In this document: positions 36,416 to 45,464 of the stretch, in pieces
Layout of the letters: every line of letters starts with the position of its first letter
Numbering within the stretch: position 1 is the first letter of the stretch
Origin: AC-32 sp963765785
GTDB lineage: Bacteria; Actinomycetota; Thermoleophilia; Gaiellales; Gaiellaceae
Assembly (NCBI GenBank): GCA_963765785.1
Contig: CAVXXW010000009.1
Span: 1-64,000, forward strand
Direction: 5' to 3'
Length of the DNA stretch: 64,000 nucleotides
Translations under genes and position numbers: made by a program
The notes under the pieces: generated by a model
Database searches by the model: none
Seen by the model: only the letters and a program-made list of their open reading frames with translations
Told to the model about the DNA's origin: nothing

Positions 36416-37117
36416 TCAGTTAAGGGCGTAACGCCTACGGACGTCCTCGATCTGCCGACGCGAACACCACGCGATCAGGAGAAGGAACGGAATGAAGGCG
36501 ATGGTGAACGCGGGCACGACGAGCAGTCGTTCAAGCGTCTCGCGCGAGAAAACGTCTCCTAGGTGCAGTCCGATTCGCAGCAGGGCGCTAAATAGGACGA
36601 GCCAGCCGATTGCGACGAGTCCCCCGTCCGTGAACCTAACGACGCGCGGGTCTGCCCGTGATTGAGCCTGATTCCATGCGTCCAAGACGATGAAGATGCT
36701 GACGACCGGCGCAAACACGAGCTCGATGCCCAGCGGGAACACATAGAGGTTGACGATGAACTCGACGACGATGGCGATCTTGAACGCGCGAGCCAGGAGG
36801 ATTCCCACGTAGCCGGGGCTGGGCTGCGCCTCCGTCGCGTGGCCTGCGAGAACAAGCCCGGTGCCGATGAACCAGTACACCGTCTCCTTGGCAGCCGATG
36901 TGTGCCACACCCCTACCTCGGAACCGGCTACGAGGATCCCTGCGCAGTAAAGAGCGGCTCCGCCGAAGAGAAACACGAGCGGCGGCCTCACGGCCAGCCA
37001 AACGATGCTGAACAGCGAGCCGACCAAGCGAGGACTCTTGTAAATCAAGAACGCAAGGACGCTGACCGTCCAGATGAGGCCGGCATCTTCACGGCTGTTC
37101 AAGAAGGCCGGAGGCAT
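36416..37117 (-). CDS. Membrane protein of the integrated element, unknown
   Basis: 233 residues with about six hydrophobic segments (IWTVSVLAFLIYKS, PPLVFLFGGAALYCAGILV, IAIVVEFIVNLYVFPLG, FAPVVSIFIVLDAW, LVAIGWLVLFSALL, VPAFTIAFIPFLLLIAWC). No family recognised. Lower G+C and more A/T-ending codons than the flanks indicate transfer. No obvious Shine-Dalgarno before ATG 37117. Confidence 0.65.
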   Translation of the reverse strand: MPPAFLNSREDAGLIWTVSVLAFLIYKSPRLVGSLFSIVWLAVRPPLVFLFGGAALYCAGILVAGSEVGVWHTSAAKETVYWFIGTGLVLAGHATEAQPSPGYVGILLARAFKIAIVVEFIVNLYVFPLGIELVFAPVVSIFIVLDAWNQAQSRADPRVVRFTDGGLVAIGWLVLFSALLRIGLHLGDVFSRETLERLLVVPAFTIAFIPFLLLIAWCSRRQIEDVRRRYALN

Positions 37118-37326
37118 CGGGGCCGAGAAGCGTAGATAGGGCTCCGGTCGTTACGCCTCGTTAGACTCGGCCTCCGGCCGTCCGGCCCCGGACGAGAAGG
37201 GGAGACCGGATGGTGGTTGAGGACGTGAACGGTTCGGCCTGAGATGTGTGACCCTTGAACCGGGAACGTCGCCGTTGTAGAACCACGACACGGCAGGGAG
37301 AACCGGCTTCCGGACTAGGAGGACCC

Positions 37327-38262
37327 GTGGGAAGACGTAGGAACGCAGAGCCGACGGTGGCACTCTCCGACCCTCAGCATGACCGCGAGAAACTCGCGGC
37401 CCTCCTTCAACGTCAGTCGTCGTCTCAACGTAAAGCGTCGAGCCAAGAAGAGTTAGAAGAACTAGTGACATCAGCGCTCAGTTCCGCAGGTCTTGACCGA
37501 AACAAGTTGGATGCGCTCAAGAAGAAGAACCAAGCCGAACTGCGAGAGTGGGCGGCAAAGAGCAAAGCCGAGCGCGATGCTCAAAGGAAAGACCTGGAGC
37601 CGACTATCCAACACATTCTCGGAAGCTGGCGCACAAGGCTTCAGGATCTCCAAAGTTTCTCGCCACCTCCCGCTTCGCCCTTTCACTACTTCCTTGTAGA
37701 TACTGCCTCTCAGATCTCGTCGACCTCGAAACTCGCTCTATCGTCGACAAATATTGCACCCACCAACAATTGGGCCGAGTTTAAGTTTGAGGCAACGGGC
37801 GGTCCTGCCCAGTCAGTGACCTTCACATTCGAGTGGCAAAACCCGAGCGATGTGTTCGCACTCATCAATATCCACGGCTACCTCGTCCTCAACGGTGAGG
37901 TCGAGGCGATTGCCGGCGGGGGGTTTTTCCCAGGGAACACGACCGAGGCACACTCATATGTGAAGCTTTCTCTGTCCGTAGCGGGCGCACAGCAACAGAT
38001 CTTTGTGGACCAGGAGGCGTGGCCAGTTGTCAAGGCGGTCTACGAGGGGTATTACAGCGGTGGTCAAATTCAGGCTCAGCCGGAGCTCCGAGGCTTCGAC
38101 CTCGAGGTCGATCTCCTGATTGTCCCACCTGGAGCCACTTTGACGGTCGACCTCGCTCACGACCTCAGCTTCGACATCGACGATGGCCAGGTCGACTACG
38201 TGTTTACGAATTTGGGCCGAAAGGTTCTGTCTCCGGGCGTGCTTATTGTCGTTGTCAGTTAA
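37327..38262 (+). CDS. Unknown protein of the integrated element
   Basis: 311 residues from GTG 37327, chosen because AGGAGGA (37317-37323) sits directly upstream; the frame is open 24 codons earlier. The first ~120 residues are charged and helical (coiled-coil-like, with ELEELVTSALSSAGLD and KKKNQAELREWAAKSKAERD). The rest is beta-rich with repeated hydrophobic strands (SVTFTFEWQNPSDVFALINI, VKLSLSVAGAQQQIFV, FDLEVDLLIVPPGATLTVDL), suggesting a beta-sandwich. No signal peptide. Function unknown; a structural or binding protein is possible. Confidence 0.65.
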   Translation: MGRRRNAEPTVALSDPQHDREKLAALLQRQSSSQRKASSQEELEELVTSALSSAGLDRNKLDALKKKNQAELREWAAKSKAERDAQRKDLEPTIQHILGSWRTRLQDLQSFSPPPASPFHYFLVDTASQISSTSKLALSSTNIAPTNNWAEFKFEATGGPAQSVTFTFEWQNPSDVFALINIHGYLVLNGEVEAIAGGGFFPGNTTEAHSYVKLSLSVAGAQQQIFVDQEAWPVVKAVYEGYYSGGQIQAQPELRGFDLEVDLLIVPPGATLTVDLAHDLSFDIDDGQVDYVFTNLGRKVLSPGVLIVVVS

Positions 38263-38421
38263 CCTCTGACGGCAAGGGCGCAACGGTACGAATCACGTTT
38301 GCCGATGCACGCAAGGGCGTCCGAGAGCTCGACCTGACCCGACAGCGAAGCCGAGGCCCTCGGCGGTAGGGCTGTGGCTAGGCGAGGACGGAGGCCGAAG
38401 GCTTCGACCGCTTAGGACTGC

Positions 38422-38797
38422 TTGAAACCTGCGCGAGAAGCGAACTACGACCACTTCTACAGGCCGGCTCTGGAGAGGGCGTTCAAGACAGCAGGGATTC
38501 CGTGGCCAGAGAACTTCCGCCCGTGCCACCACCTGAGGGTTACGGCCATCACCAACGATGCCAGAGCAGGTGCATCACCTACGGCCATCATGGTCAAGGC
38601 TGGCCACGCCAACTACTCGTCCACTAAGCGTTACCTCGGCATGGCCGGTGTGGTGTTCAGGGATGAGGCCGAAGCCCTTGAGGCCCCCGCCTTCTTTCTA
38701 CCGTTCTTGTACCGATCTAAGCGAATCTCAGGCGACCTTGTAGCATCGAAGGGTGCGGAACGAAGCCGAATCCGTGCCCTCGGACGCGCTCAACGCA
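38422..38797 (+). pseudogene. Tyrosine recombinase (phage-type integrase), C-terminal remnant
   Basis: Starts at a TTG without a clear ribosome site. The segment CHHLRVTAITNDARAGASPT (HxxR box) and IMVKAGHANYSSTKRYLGM (second His and catalytic Tyr) are the C-terminal half of a tyrosine recombinase catalytic domain. The first catalytic Arg and the whole DNA-binding N-terminus are missing; upstream sequence shows no matching frame. The frame then runs without a stop across the right repeat into the next gene, so no proper integrase end remains. Confidence 0.72.
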
Positions 38798-38810
38798 AAC
38801 CAGCTCTTCT
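38798..38810 (+). repeat. attR-like direct repeat
   Basis: AACCAGCTCTTCT, identical to the copy in the prs 3' end at 36295-36307. Confidence 0.65.
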
Positions 38811-38817
38811 AGGCTTC

Positions 38818-39576
38818 GTGGCCGACGAGCTGGGAGAGGAGCTCGACCGCCTCTACGAGCTGCCGCCGGGCGAGTTCGCGGCGGCACGAGACGAGGCGGC
38901 AAAGCGGCTGCGCTCGGAGGGGCGGCGCGAGCTGGCGGACGAGGTCAAGCGCTTTCGCAAGCCGACGCTCGCCGTCTGGCTCGTCAACTGCCTCGCGCGG
39001 GAGCGCGCGCTCGACGTCAAGCGCCTCCTCAAGGCCGGCGAGGCGCTGGCCGCGAGCCAGGCCGGCGGCTCCGCGGACGAGTTCGCGGAGGCGCGGCGCG
39101 AGGAGCAGCACGCGCTCGAGCGGCTCGCCGCAGCGGCCGCCGAGCTCGCGGAGCGGGAGGGCGCCGGCCCTCCGGCCGTAGAGCGCGCCGTGCAGACGAT
39201 GCGGGCCGCCTCGCTCGGCGCCGAAGGGCGCGAGCTGCTCGAGCGGGGCCGGCTGACCGAGGAGCTCGAGCCGCCTGGGTTCGCCGCTCTCGCCGGCGTG
39301 CCGCCGGCGCGGGCGAAGCCGAAGCAGAAGCCGAAGCCGAAGGACGACCGGGGCGAGCGCCGCCGCGCGCTCGAGGCGGCCCGCGAGCGGGTCAAGGAAT
39401 TGCGGGCCGAGGAGCGGGAGCGGGCGCAGGAGGCCCGCGAAGCCACGCGAGCGGCCGAGCGGGCTGAGGCCGAAGCCGGCACGCTGCGGCGAGCCGCCGA
39501 AGAGGCCGATGCCGCGGTTACGACGGTGGCGGAAGCGCGGGCGGCCGCCGAGGCCGAGCTACGCGCGCTCGAGTAG
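38818..39576 (+). CDS. Conserved helical protein, unknown function
   Basis: 252 residues from GTG 38818 (VADELGEELDRLYELPPGEF). This family-like beginning, with FRKPTLAVWLVNCLARER following, recalls a hypothetical protein seen in many actinobacteria. A helical N-half is followed by a KPKQKPKPK linker and a long Arg/Glu/Ala coiled coil (ERRRALEAARERVKELRAEE onward). Upstream the same frame is open into the integrase remnant; the GTG is 7 nt past the right repeat, so the gene may have lost its original promoter. Confidence 0.7.
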   Translation: MADELGEELDRLYELPPGEFAAARDEAAKRLRSEGRRELADEVKRFRKPTLAVWLVNCLARERALDVKRLLKAGEALAASQAGGSADEFAEARREEQHALERLAAAAAELAEREGAGPPAVERAVQTMRAASLGAEGRELLERGRLTEELEPPGFAALAGVPPARAKPKQKPKPKDDRGERRRALEAARERVKELRAEERERAQEAREATRAAERAEAEAGTLRRAAEEADAAVTTVAEARAAAEAELRALE

Positions 39577-40653
39577 CGAGTCGTGCACGCGCCGCTGGAA
39601 CGCGGCGACGAGTTGCTCGCTCTCAACCATCAGACGGCCCTGCTCGACGGCGAGCGAGTCGAGCCCTCGCTGGACGGCGTTCACGAGCGCGACGTCCTCC
39701 GTCGCGACCTGGGTGTCCCACGCGATCGACTCCTCGATCCGCTCGGGCGGCACGTCCGCGCCGAAGAAGTAGTCAGTCGCCTCGACGGTCAGCCGCGGCC
39801 CGAGTGGGACCCAGCGCTCGATCGAGACGTTCTGCGGGCCAGGCGAGATGTTGACCGTCGTGTTCGGCCAGAGGAAGTGGTACTGCGACGAGTCGATGTC
39901 GCCGGCGGCGGCCTCCTCTCGCAGCGGCCCGACCTGGCTCGAGACGAGCCCGTCGACCGAGAGCCGGTACGCGTCCGGGTCGACGTCGATCACCTTGCTG
40001 AAGCCGGGGTGGGCGACCGGGCAGTGGTAGCACTCGAGGTAGTTCTCGAGCGCAACCTTCCAGTTGACCTTCTGCTCCCAGGGCACGTGCGAGTGGAAGC
40101 GCAGGCCGTCGAGGTCGAGGCCGCTGCGGACCACGAGCGCGGGCAGCGGTCCGAGCGCGTTCAGAAGCGGGCCTGCCTCGGGGTCCGGGTTGACGAAGAC
40201 GAACGGGCCCCACGCGTCGACCGAGACCGGCAGGAGCGAGAGAGAGGATCGGTCGAAGCCGGGCTCTCGCTCCGAACGTGGCGCGCGCCGAAGCGAGCCG
40301 TCCAGCTCGTAGGTCCAGGCGTGGTACGGGCACTGCAGCGTCGCGCGGCAGCCGGCGCCTTCGGCGACGACGTGGCCTCGGTGCCGGCAGACGTTGACGA
40401 AGCCGCGCAGGACGCCGTCGCGGGCGCGGGTGACCACGACCGGGATGTGGCCCGCGACCGAAGCGAGGAAGCTCCCCGGCTCCGCGACGTGATCGGCCAG
40501 GCCCGCGTACTGCCACGCCGTCGTAAAGATCCGCTCGCGCTCGCGCTGGAGCACGGCGGGATCCGAGTACCACGACGCGGGAAGCGTCCAACCGTCGTCG
40601 AGCGGGCGCGGGACCGGGGGCAGCGCGTATGTCGTCTGAGTCTCCGTGGCCAA
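39559..40653 (-). CDS. Rieske-type aromatic-ring/amine oxygenase, alpha subunit
   Basis: 364 residues. Rieske [2Fe-2S] ligands C89-x-H91 and C108-x2-H111 (NVCRHRGH, CPYHAW). The mononuclear iron site is in NYLECYHCPVAHPGF. Overall it resembles the single-component oxygenases that demethylate or hydroxylate quaternary amines (betaine, carnitine, stachydrine). No dedicated ferredoxin/reductase partner is encoded nearby. TTG start 8 nt from the TetR palindrome; the 3' end overlaps the convergent gene by 18 bp. Confidence 0.87.
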   Translation of the reverse strand: MATETQTTYALPPVPRPLDDGWTLPASWYSDPAVLQRERERIFTTAWQYAGLADHVAEPGSFLASVAGHIPVVVTRARDGVLRGFVNVCRHRGHVVAEGAGCRATLQCPYHAWTYELDGSLRRAPRSEREPGFDRSSLSLLPVSVDAWGPFVFVNPDPEAGPLLNALGPLPALVVRSGLDLDGLRFHSHVPWEQKVNWKVALENYLECYHCPVAHPGFSKVIDVDPDAYRLSVDGLVSSQVGPLREEAAAGDIDSSQYHFLWPNTTVNISPGPQNVSIERWVPLGPRLTVEATDYFFGADVPPERIEESIAWDTQVATEDVALVNAVQRGLDSLAVEQGRLMVESEQLVAAFQRRVHDSLLERA

Positions 40654-40660
40654 AAACCGG

Positions 40661-40684
40661 TCCTGACTGTCTGGTCAGTCAGGA
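40661..40684. promoter_or_regulatory. TetR operator A between the Rieske and tetR genes
   Basis: Perfect inverted repeat TCCTGACTG-N6-CAGTCAGGA. It contains the 17-bp form CCTGACTG...GTCAG (40662-40678) found at two more promoters. A GGATATCC at 40682-40689 could supply -10 boxes on both strands. Confidence 0.7.
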
Positions 40685-40701
40685 TATCCGCGGGGTCGAG
40701 A

Positions 40702-41310
40702 ATGGGTCAAGATGCACGGGTGAGCGCGGTCTCCCAGACCAGCGAGCGGGTCGTGGCGATCCTGGAGGCGGCGTGTCGAGTGGTCGTGCGGGAGGGCGCG
40801 CACGGCCTGCGGATGGCGGCGGTCGCCCGCGAGGCGGGCGTGTCGAAGGCGCTCGTCCACTACTACTTCGCGACCCGTCAGGAGCTCGTGCGGAGCGCGT
40901 TCTCCTGGTCGGAAGAGCAGTGGCAGTCGGCGCTGAGGGAGCGCGTGAGCAGCGCGCCTGACGCCGCGGCGCGGATCGAGCAGGCACTACTGCTGACGCT
41001 CGACCAGTCCGAGCCGTTCGCCGAGCACCGGGCGCTTTGGAACGAGGTCTGGAGCAGCCTGCGCTTCGACGACGACCTGCGCCCGCTCGTGGACAGCTCC
41101 TACCGGAGGTGGGTTCAGCGGCTGACGATCCTCGTCCGCGAAGCTCGGACCGGGGGCTTCGCGGGGCTCGAGGGCGAGCCCAAGGACACAGCCTGGCGTC
41201 TGGCGGCGCTGGCCGACGGGATCGACTCGATGCTCTACCTCGAGTTGCTCGGGCGCGACCGTGCGCGGCGGTTGCTGCTCGAGGGCATCCGGCGCGAGCT
41301 GGGAATGTGA
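40702..41310 (+). CDS. TetR-family regulator of the amine cluster
   Basis: 202 residues. N-terminal helix-turn-helix RMAAVAREAGVSKALVHYYF with preceding VREGAHGLR. The C-terminal ligand domain ends LYLELLGRDRARRLLLEGIR. ATG 40702 (GTG 40720 possible). It lies beside its probable operator and is GTGA-coupled to the amine oxidase gene. Confidence 0.88.
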   Translation: MGQDARVSAVSQTSERVVAILEAACRVVVREGAHGLRMAAVAREAGVSKALVHYYFATRQELVRSAFSWSEEQWQSALRERVSSAPDAAARIEQALLLTLDQSEPFAEHRALWNEVWSSLRFDDDLRPLVDSSYRRWVQRLTILVREARTGGFAGLEGEPKDTAWRLAALADGIDSMLYLELLGRDRARRLLLEGIRRELGM

Positions 41311-42626
41311 CCGACGTCCTCGTCCTCGGCGCCGGCCTCGCCGGGCTGACGGCGGCGCGCGACCTCGCGGCAGGTGGCGCCGACGTGACTGTGCTCGAGG
41401 CACGGCCGCGGGTCGGCGGCCGCGTCGAGCAGCTCCGGCTCGACGGCGGCAGGCCGGTGCAGCTCGGCGGCGAGGTGGTCGGCACCGTCCACGAGGCATA
41501 CTTGAGCCTGGTCGAGGAGCTCGGGCTGACGCTCGAGCCGAGCTACATGGCCGTCCCGGGCGAGACGACGTACGACCTGTTCGAAGGCGTCGAGCGCGGC
41601 GACGACTTTCCCGTCCGCGACCCACGTGAGCGCGACGACTACGAGCGGGTCGAGACAGAGTGGGGGAGGCTCGTCGCGTCGGTTGACCCCGAGGATCCCT
41701 GGTCCCATCCGGATGCCGCCCGCCTCGACGGCGTCTCGATCGGGACCTGGCTGCGATCGGTGGACGCGCTGCCGGCGACGATCCGCCGGCTCGACGTCGG
41801 TGCGCTTGCACTCGCGGACGGCTCGATCGAGCGAAGCTCGCTGCTCGCCGAGCTGCGCAAGTCGGCTGCAGTCGGCGAGCGGGAGTTCTACTCCTACGAG
41901 CGCTGGGAATCGCTCCAGGTGGCCGAGGGAAGCGCGGAGGTGGCGGAGCGCGTCGCGGCCGAGCTGGGCGAGCGCGTGCGGCTCGAGGCGGAGGTTGTGC
42001 GGGTGCGCGTCGACGGCGACTGCCGGGTGACACTCGCTTCGGGCGAGGAGCTGCGCGCCGAGGCGGTCGTCTGCGCGCTGCCGGCGCCGGTCGCGGCGCG
42101 GCTCGACATCGACGGCGTCGAGCCAGAGCGGCTGCGCTCGCTCCGCGCCCAGCGCCACGCGCTCGCGGCGAAGGTCGTCGCGGTCTACCCGCGTTCCGTC
42201 TGGGCGGACACCGGCGCGAACGGGCTCTCAGAGGGCGAGCACGTGCTCGGCTCGACGTGGCCTCAGCGCGAGGGCGTCCTCTCGGCGCTCGTCCCGCCCG
42301 AGCGGCTCGCCTACCTGCTCGCGCCGACGCACGACGATCGCGACGAGGTCGTCCGCGACGAGCTGGAGCGCATGTACGGCCCCAAGGCGCGCGAGACCGT
42401 CGTGATCCACTACGGGCTCTGGGGGATCGACCCGTTCACGCTGGGCTACGTCACCCACTGGTGGCCCGGCGACGTGATGCGCGTGGGTCCGCGGCACGGG
42501 ACGCACGCGCCGCCGTTCTACGTCTGCGGCTCCGACCAGTGGGTCGCGGGCTACATGGAGGGTGCCGTGCGCTCGGGCCGGTCGGCGGCCTCGGCCGCGC
42601 TCTCGGGCTCCGGCTCGGGCCCCTGA
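41307..42626 (+). CDS. FAD-dependent amine oxidase (flavin monoamine oxidase family)
   Basis: 439 residues. Dinucleotide fold VLVLGAGLAGLTAARDLAA followed by VLEARPRVGGRVEQL, the standard RxGGR motif. The C-terminal FAD site FYVCGSDQWVAGYMEGAVRS is of the amine oxidase type. It oxidises a primary, secondary or polyamine C-N bond. It overlaps the convergent transporter ATPase gene by 76 bp. Confidence 0.88.
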   Translation: MTDVLVLGAGLAGLTAARDLAAGGADVTVLEARPRVGGRVEQLRLDGGRPVQLGGEVVGTVHEAYLSLVEELGLTLEPSYMAVPGETTYDLFEGVERGDDFPVRDPRERDDYERVETEWGRLVASVDPEDPWSHPDAARLDGVSIGTWLRSVDALPATIRRLDVGALALADGSIERSSLLAELRKSAAVGEREFYSYERWESLQVAEGSAEVAERVAAELGERVRLEAEVVRVRVDGDCRVTLASGEELRAEAVVCALPAPVAARLDIDGVEPERLRSLRAQRHALAAKVVAVYPRSVWADTGANGLSEGEHVLGSTWPQREGVLSALVPPERLAYLLAPTHDDRDEVVRDELERMYGPKARETVVIHYGLWGIDPFTLGYVTHWWPGDVMRVGPRHGTHAPPFYVCGSDQWVAGYMEGAVRSGRSAASAALSGSGSGP

Positions 42627-43699
42627 GAAGGCTCGAGCACGCGTAGGCCCGAGGCTGGCAGGTGCAGCGTCACGGAGCTGCCCTCGTCGAGCGCGAACGG
42701 CAAGGGCCGCCCGTTGTTCGAGACCGTCGCCTTGAGCAGTTCGCCGCCGACAATCCGAAGGTGGACCTCGTGCGAGCCGCCGAGGAAGACGGCGCGCTCG
42801 ACGAGGCCGGGAAGCCGGTTGTCGCCGGGCGCGTCGTGCGGCTCGAGCTCGATCCGCTCCGGGCGGATCATCGCCTTGACCGCACCGCGGGTCTCCGTCG
42901 CACCCTGCTCGGCGCGGAAGGTCCGCTCGCCGATCTTCAGCGCGCAGGCGTCGCCGTCCGGACCCGCCTCCGCGTCCAGGAGGTTCGACACGCCTAGGAA
43001 GCCGGCGACGAACGATGTGCGCGGCTCCTCGTAGACCTCGCGCGGCGACCCCTCCTGCTCGACGTGGCCGTGGTTCATCACCGCCATCCGATCGCTCATC
43101 GTCAACGCCTCCTCCTGGTCGTGCGTGACGAAGACGAAGGTGATGCCGATGTCCCTCTGAATCGCCTTCAGCTCGACCTGGAGGTCCTTCCGCAGCCGCG
43201 CGTCGAGGGCGCCGAGCGGCTCGTCCAGGAGGAGCACCCGGGGCATCAGCACGAGCGCGCGGGCGAGCGCGACGCGCTGCTGCTGGCCGCCCGACAGCTG
43301 GCTCGGCTTGCGCTCCTCGAAGCCGTCGAGCTGCACCAGGTGGAGGATCCCGCGCACCTTGCGGCGCCGCTCCTCCTTCGTGAAGCGCTGGTACTTGAGC
43401 CCGAACGCAACGTTTGCCGCCACGTCGAGGTGCGGGAACAGTGCGTAGTTCTGGAAGACCGTGTTGACGCTGCGCTTGTGCGGCGGCACGCGCGCCACGT
43501 CGCTGCCGTCGAGGAGGATCTTGCCGCTCGTCGGCTGCTCGAAGCCCGCGATCATCCGCAGCGTCGTCGTCTTCCCGCAGCCCGACGGGCCGAGCATGGT
43601 GAAGAACTGGCCGGGCGGCATGTGCATGTCGATCGCGTCGACGGCAACGACGTCGTCGAACGTCTTGGTGAGCTCCTCGACCCTGATCTCGCCTTCCAT
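42551..43699 (-). CDS. Polyamine-type ABC transporter ATPase (PotA-like)
   Basis: 382 residues. Walker A LGPSGCGKTTTLRMIAGFEQ, signature LSGGQQQRVALARAL, Walker B VLLLDEPLGALDARLR, and a C-terminal TOBE/MOI regulatory domain (IRPERIELEP). It powers import with the two permeases upstream. ATG overlaps the permease stop by 1 bp. Confidence 0.93.
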   Translation of the reverse strand: MEGEIRVEELTKTFDDVVAVDAIDMHMPPGQFFTMLGPSGCGKTTTLRMIAGFEQPTSGKILLDGSDVARVPPHKRSVNTVFQNYALFPHLDVAANVAFGLKYQRFTKEERRRKVRGILHLVQLDGFEERKPSQLSGGQQQRVALARALVLMPRVLLLDEPLGALDARLRKDLQVELKAIQRDIGITFVFVTHDQEEALTMSDRMAVMNHGHVEQEGSPREVYEEPRTSFVAGFLGVSNLLDAEAGPDGDACALKIGERTFRAEQGATETRGAVKAMIRPERIELEPHDAPGDNRLPGLVERAVFLGGSHEVHLRIVGGELLKATVSNNGRPLPFALDEGSSVTLHLPASGLRVLEPSQGPEPEPESAAEAADRPERTAPSM

Positions 43700-44550
43700 C
43701 AGACCTCCAACGCCGCGACCGCCGCGGCCTCCTTGCCGCTGGCGAAGCGGCGGTAGACGACGAACGCGAGGGCCAGCGTGGCCAGCGTGATCAGCAACGC
43801 GACCGTGGCGATCGCGTTCAGCGCCGGAGTCGGCGCGCCCCGCGCACTCGCATAGAGGAGCATCGAGACGGTGGTCGTGCTGGCGTCGCTCGATAGGTAC
43901 TGGGTGACGACGAAGTCGTCGATCGAGAGTGCGAAGGCCACGGCGGCGCCCGCGATGATCGCGGGCGTGAGCAGTGGCAGCACGACGCGGAAGAGCTGGT
44001 CGCGCGGCGGCGCGCCGAGGTCCGCGGCAGCCTCCTCGTACTCGCGGCCGATCGAGGTCAGCCGTCCGCGCACGATCACGACGACGTAGGAGAGCGTGAA
44101 GGTCACCTGCCCGATCGCCTGCGCGGGGGTCCCGAGGCCGATGTTCGGGAAGACGCGCAGAAAGAGCAGCAGCAGCGCGACGCCCATCACGATCTCGGGC
44201 GTGACGAGCGGGAGCAGCATGACGGTGTTGATCGTCCCGCCGCCGGGCCCACGCCAGCGCTGGAGCCCGAGGGCGAGCGCGACGCCCAGCGGCACCGCCA
44301 AACCGACGCAGATCACGGCCAGGATCAGCGTGTGCTTCAGCGCCCCCTGGAGCTCGGGGTCGTGGAAGACGCTGCCCGTGGCGCCGGTGAACCAGCGGAA
44401 CGAGAACCCCTGCCAGGTCGTCCGCGAGCGGCCGTTGTTGAACGCGAAGAGCACGGCGATCGCGACCGGCACGATCGACCAGAGGATGTAGATGCTGGTC
44501 ACCACCGCGAGCACCCGCGGCTTGCCCCACGGGTTGCGCAGCCAGCTCAC
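43699..44550 (-). CDS. ABC transporter permease (PotC-like)
   Basis: 283 residues, six helices. The EAA loop reads EYEEAAADLGAPPRDQLFRV, the ATPase contact site. GTG start overlaps the PotB-like stop. Confidence 0.92.
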   Translation of the reverse strand: MSWLRNPWGKPRVLAVVTSIYILWSIVPVAIAVLFAFNNGRSRTTWQGFSFRWFTGATGSVFHDPELQGALKHTLILAVICVGLAVPLGVALALGLQRWRGPGGGTINTVMLLPLVTPEIVMGVALLLLFLRVFPNIGLGTPAQAIGQVTFTLSYVVVIVRGRLTSIGREYEEAAADLGAPPRDQLFRVVLPLLTPAIIAGAAVAFALSIDDFVVTQYLSSDASTTTVSMLLYASARGAPTPALNAIATVALLITLATLALAFVVYRRFASGKEAAAVAALEV

Positions 44551-45461
44551 GCCTCGGCCTCCTGCGCGGCCCGCCTCGTGGTCCGCAGGTAGTAGACCAT
44601 CAGCAAGAGCAGCGTCAGCGCGAGCAGCATCGTCAGCACCGCGCCCGTCACCTTCTCGGAGCCCTGCCGCGTGAACTGGTCGATCTGGTTCCCGATCAGC
44701 GTGGTCTTCGTGGACGCCGAGACCAGGTCTGGCGTGTAGTAGTCGCCGAACATCGGCAGCGCGACGAGCACGCACCCGGCGAGGATTCCGGGGACCGAGA
44801 GCGGCAGCGTCACGCGCAGGAACGCGCTGAACGGGCTCGCGCCGAGGTCTCGCGCCGCCTCGATGTGCCGCTGGTCGATGCGGTCGAGCGCGGCGAAGAG
44901 CGGCAGAATCAGGAACGGCACGTAGCCGTACACGAAGGCGATGATGACGGCCGACGGTTGACCGTCGAGCCAGCCGCCGGCGGTCGAGAGCAACCCCGTC
45001 CAGATGAAGATCTGCTCGATGCCGAGGTCGTGCAGGATGCGCGTGCCCCAGCCGTTGGGCGAGAGCAGGTTGATCCACGCCAGCATTCGCATCAGGTAGT
45101 TGATCCAGAAGGGGACGATCAGCAGCACGAGCACGAGGCCCTTCCAGCGTCCGCTGTGGCGCGCGGCGAAGTAGGCGACCGGGTAGCCGATCGCGAGCGA
45201 AAGCGCCATCGCGATCACGACGAACTCGAGCGTCCGGATCGAGACCGTCAGGAACTGGCCGCCGTGGCGGAAGTTGCTCAGCACGTCGAGCACGTAGCCG
45301 ACGTTCCAGTCGAGCGGGTTCCAGAACGGCACCGGCTGCGAGAGCGTGTCCTGGTTCCCGAAGGCGACGCAGAGCACCGCGTAGAACGCGACGAGGAAGA
45401 AGATGCCGAGCCAGGCGACTCCCGGGAGCGCGAGGAACCGCCAGGTCCAGCGAGAGCCCAC
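44547..45461 (-). CDS. ABC transporter permease (PotB-like)
   Basis: 304 residues, six helices, EAA loop HIEAARDLGASPFSAFLRVT. Follows the binding-protein gene by 3 bp. Confidence 0.92.
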   Translation of the reverse strand: MGSRWTWRFLALPGVAWLGIFFLVAFYAVLCVAFGNQDTLSQPVPFWNPLDWNVGYVLDVLSNFRHGGQFLTVSIRTLEFVVIAMALSLAIGYPVAYFAARHSGRWKGLVLVLLIVPFWINYLMRMLAWINLLSPNGWGTRILHDLGIEQIFIWTGLLSTAGGWLDGQPSAVIIAFVYGYVPFLILPLFAALDRIDQRHIEAARDLGASPFSAFLRVTLPLSVPGILAGCVLVALPMFGDYYTPDLVSASTKTTLIGNQIDQFTRQGSEKVTGAVLTMLLALTLLLLMVYYLRTTRRAAQEAEA

Positions 45462-45464
45462 CCG

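Larger units (their letters stand above)
36295..38810 (+). mobile_element. 2.5-kb integrase-bearing element at the 3' end of prs
   Basis: Bounded by the direct repeat AACCAGCTCTTCT at 36295-36307 and 38798-38810. The left copy encodes the C-terminus of Prs (NQLF-stop). The right copy, read in the same phase, gives AACGCAAACCAGCTCTTCTAG, that is NANQLF-stop, a substitute prs end. Inside lie a membrane protein, an unknown protein and a truncated tyrosine recombinase at the right edge. Base composition is lower: 30/60 G+C counted at 37741-37800 versus 46/60 at 39001-39060. Probably an immobile remnant. Confidence 0.7.
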
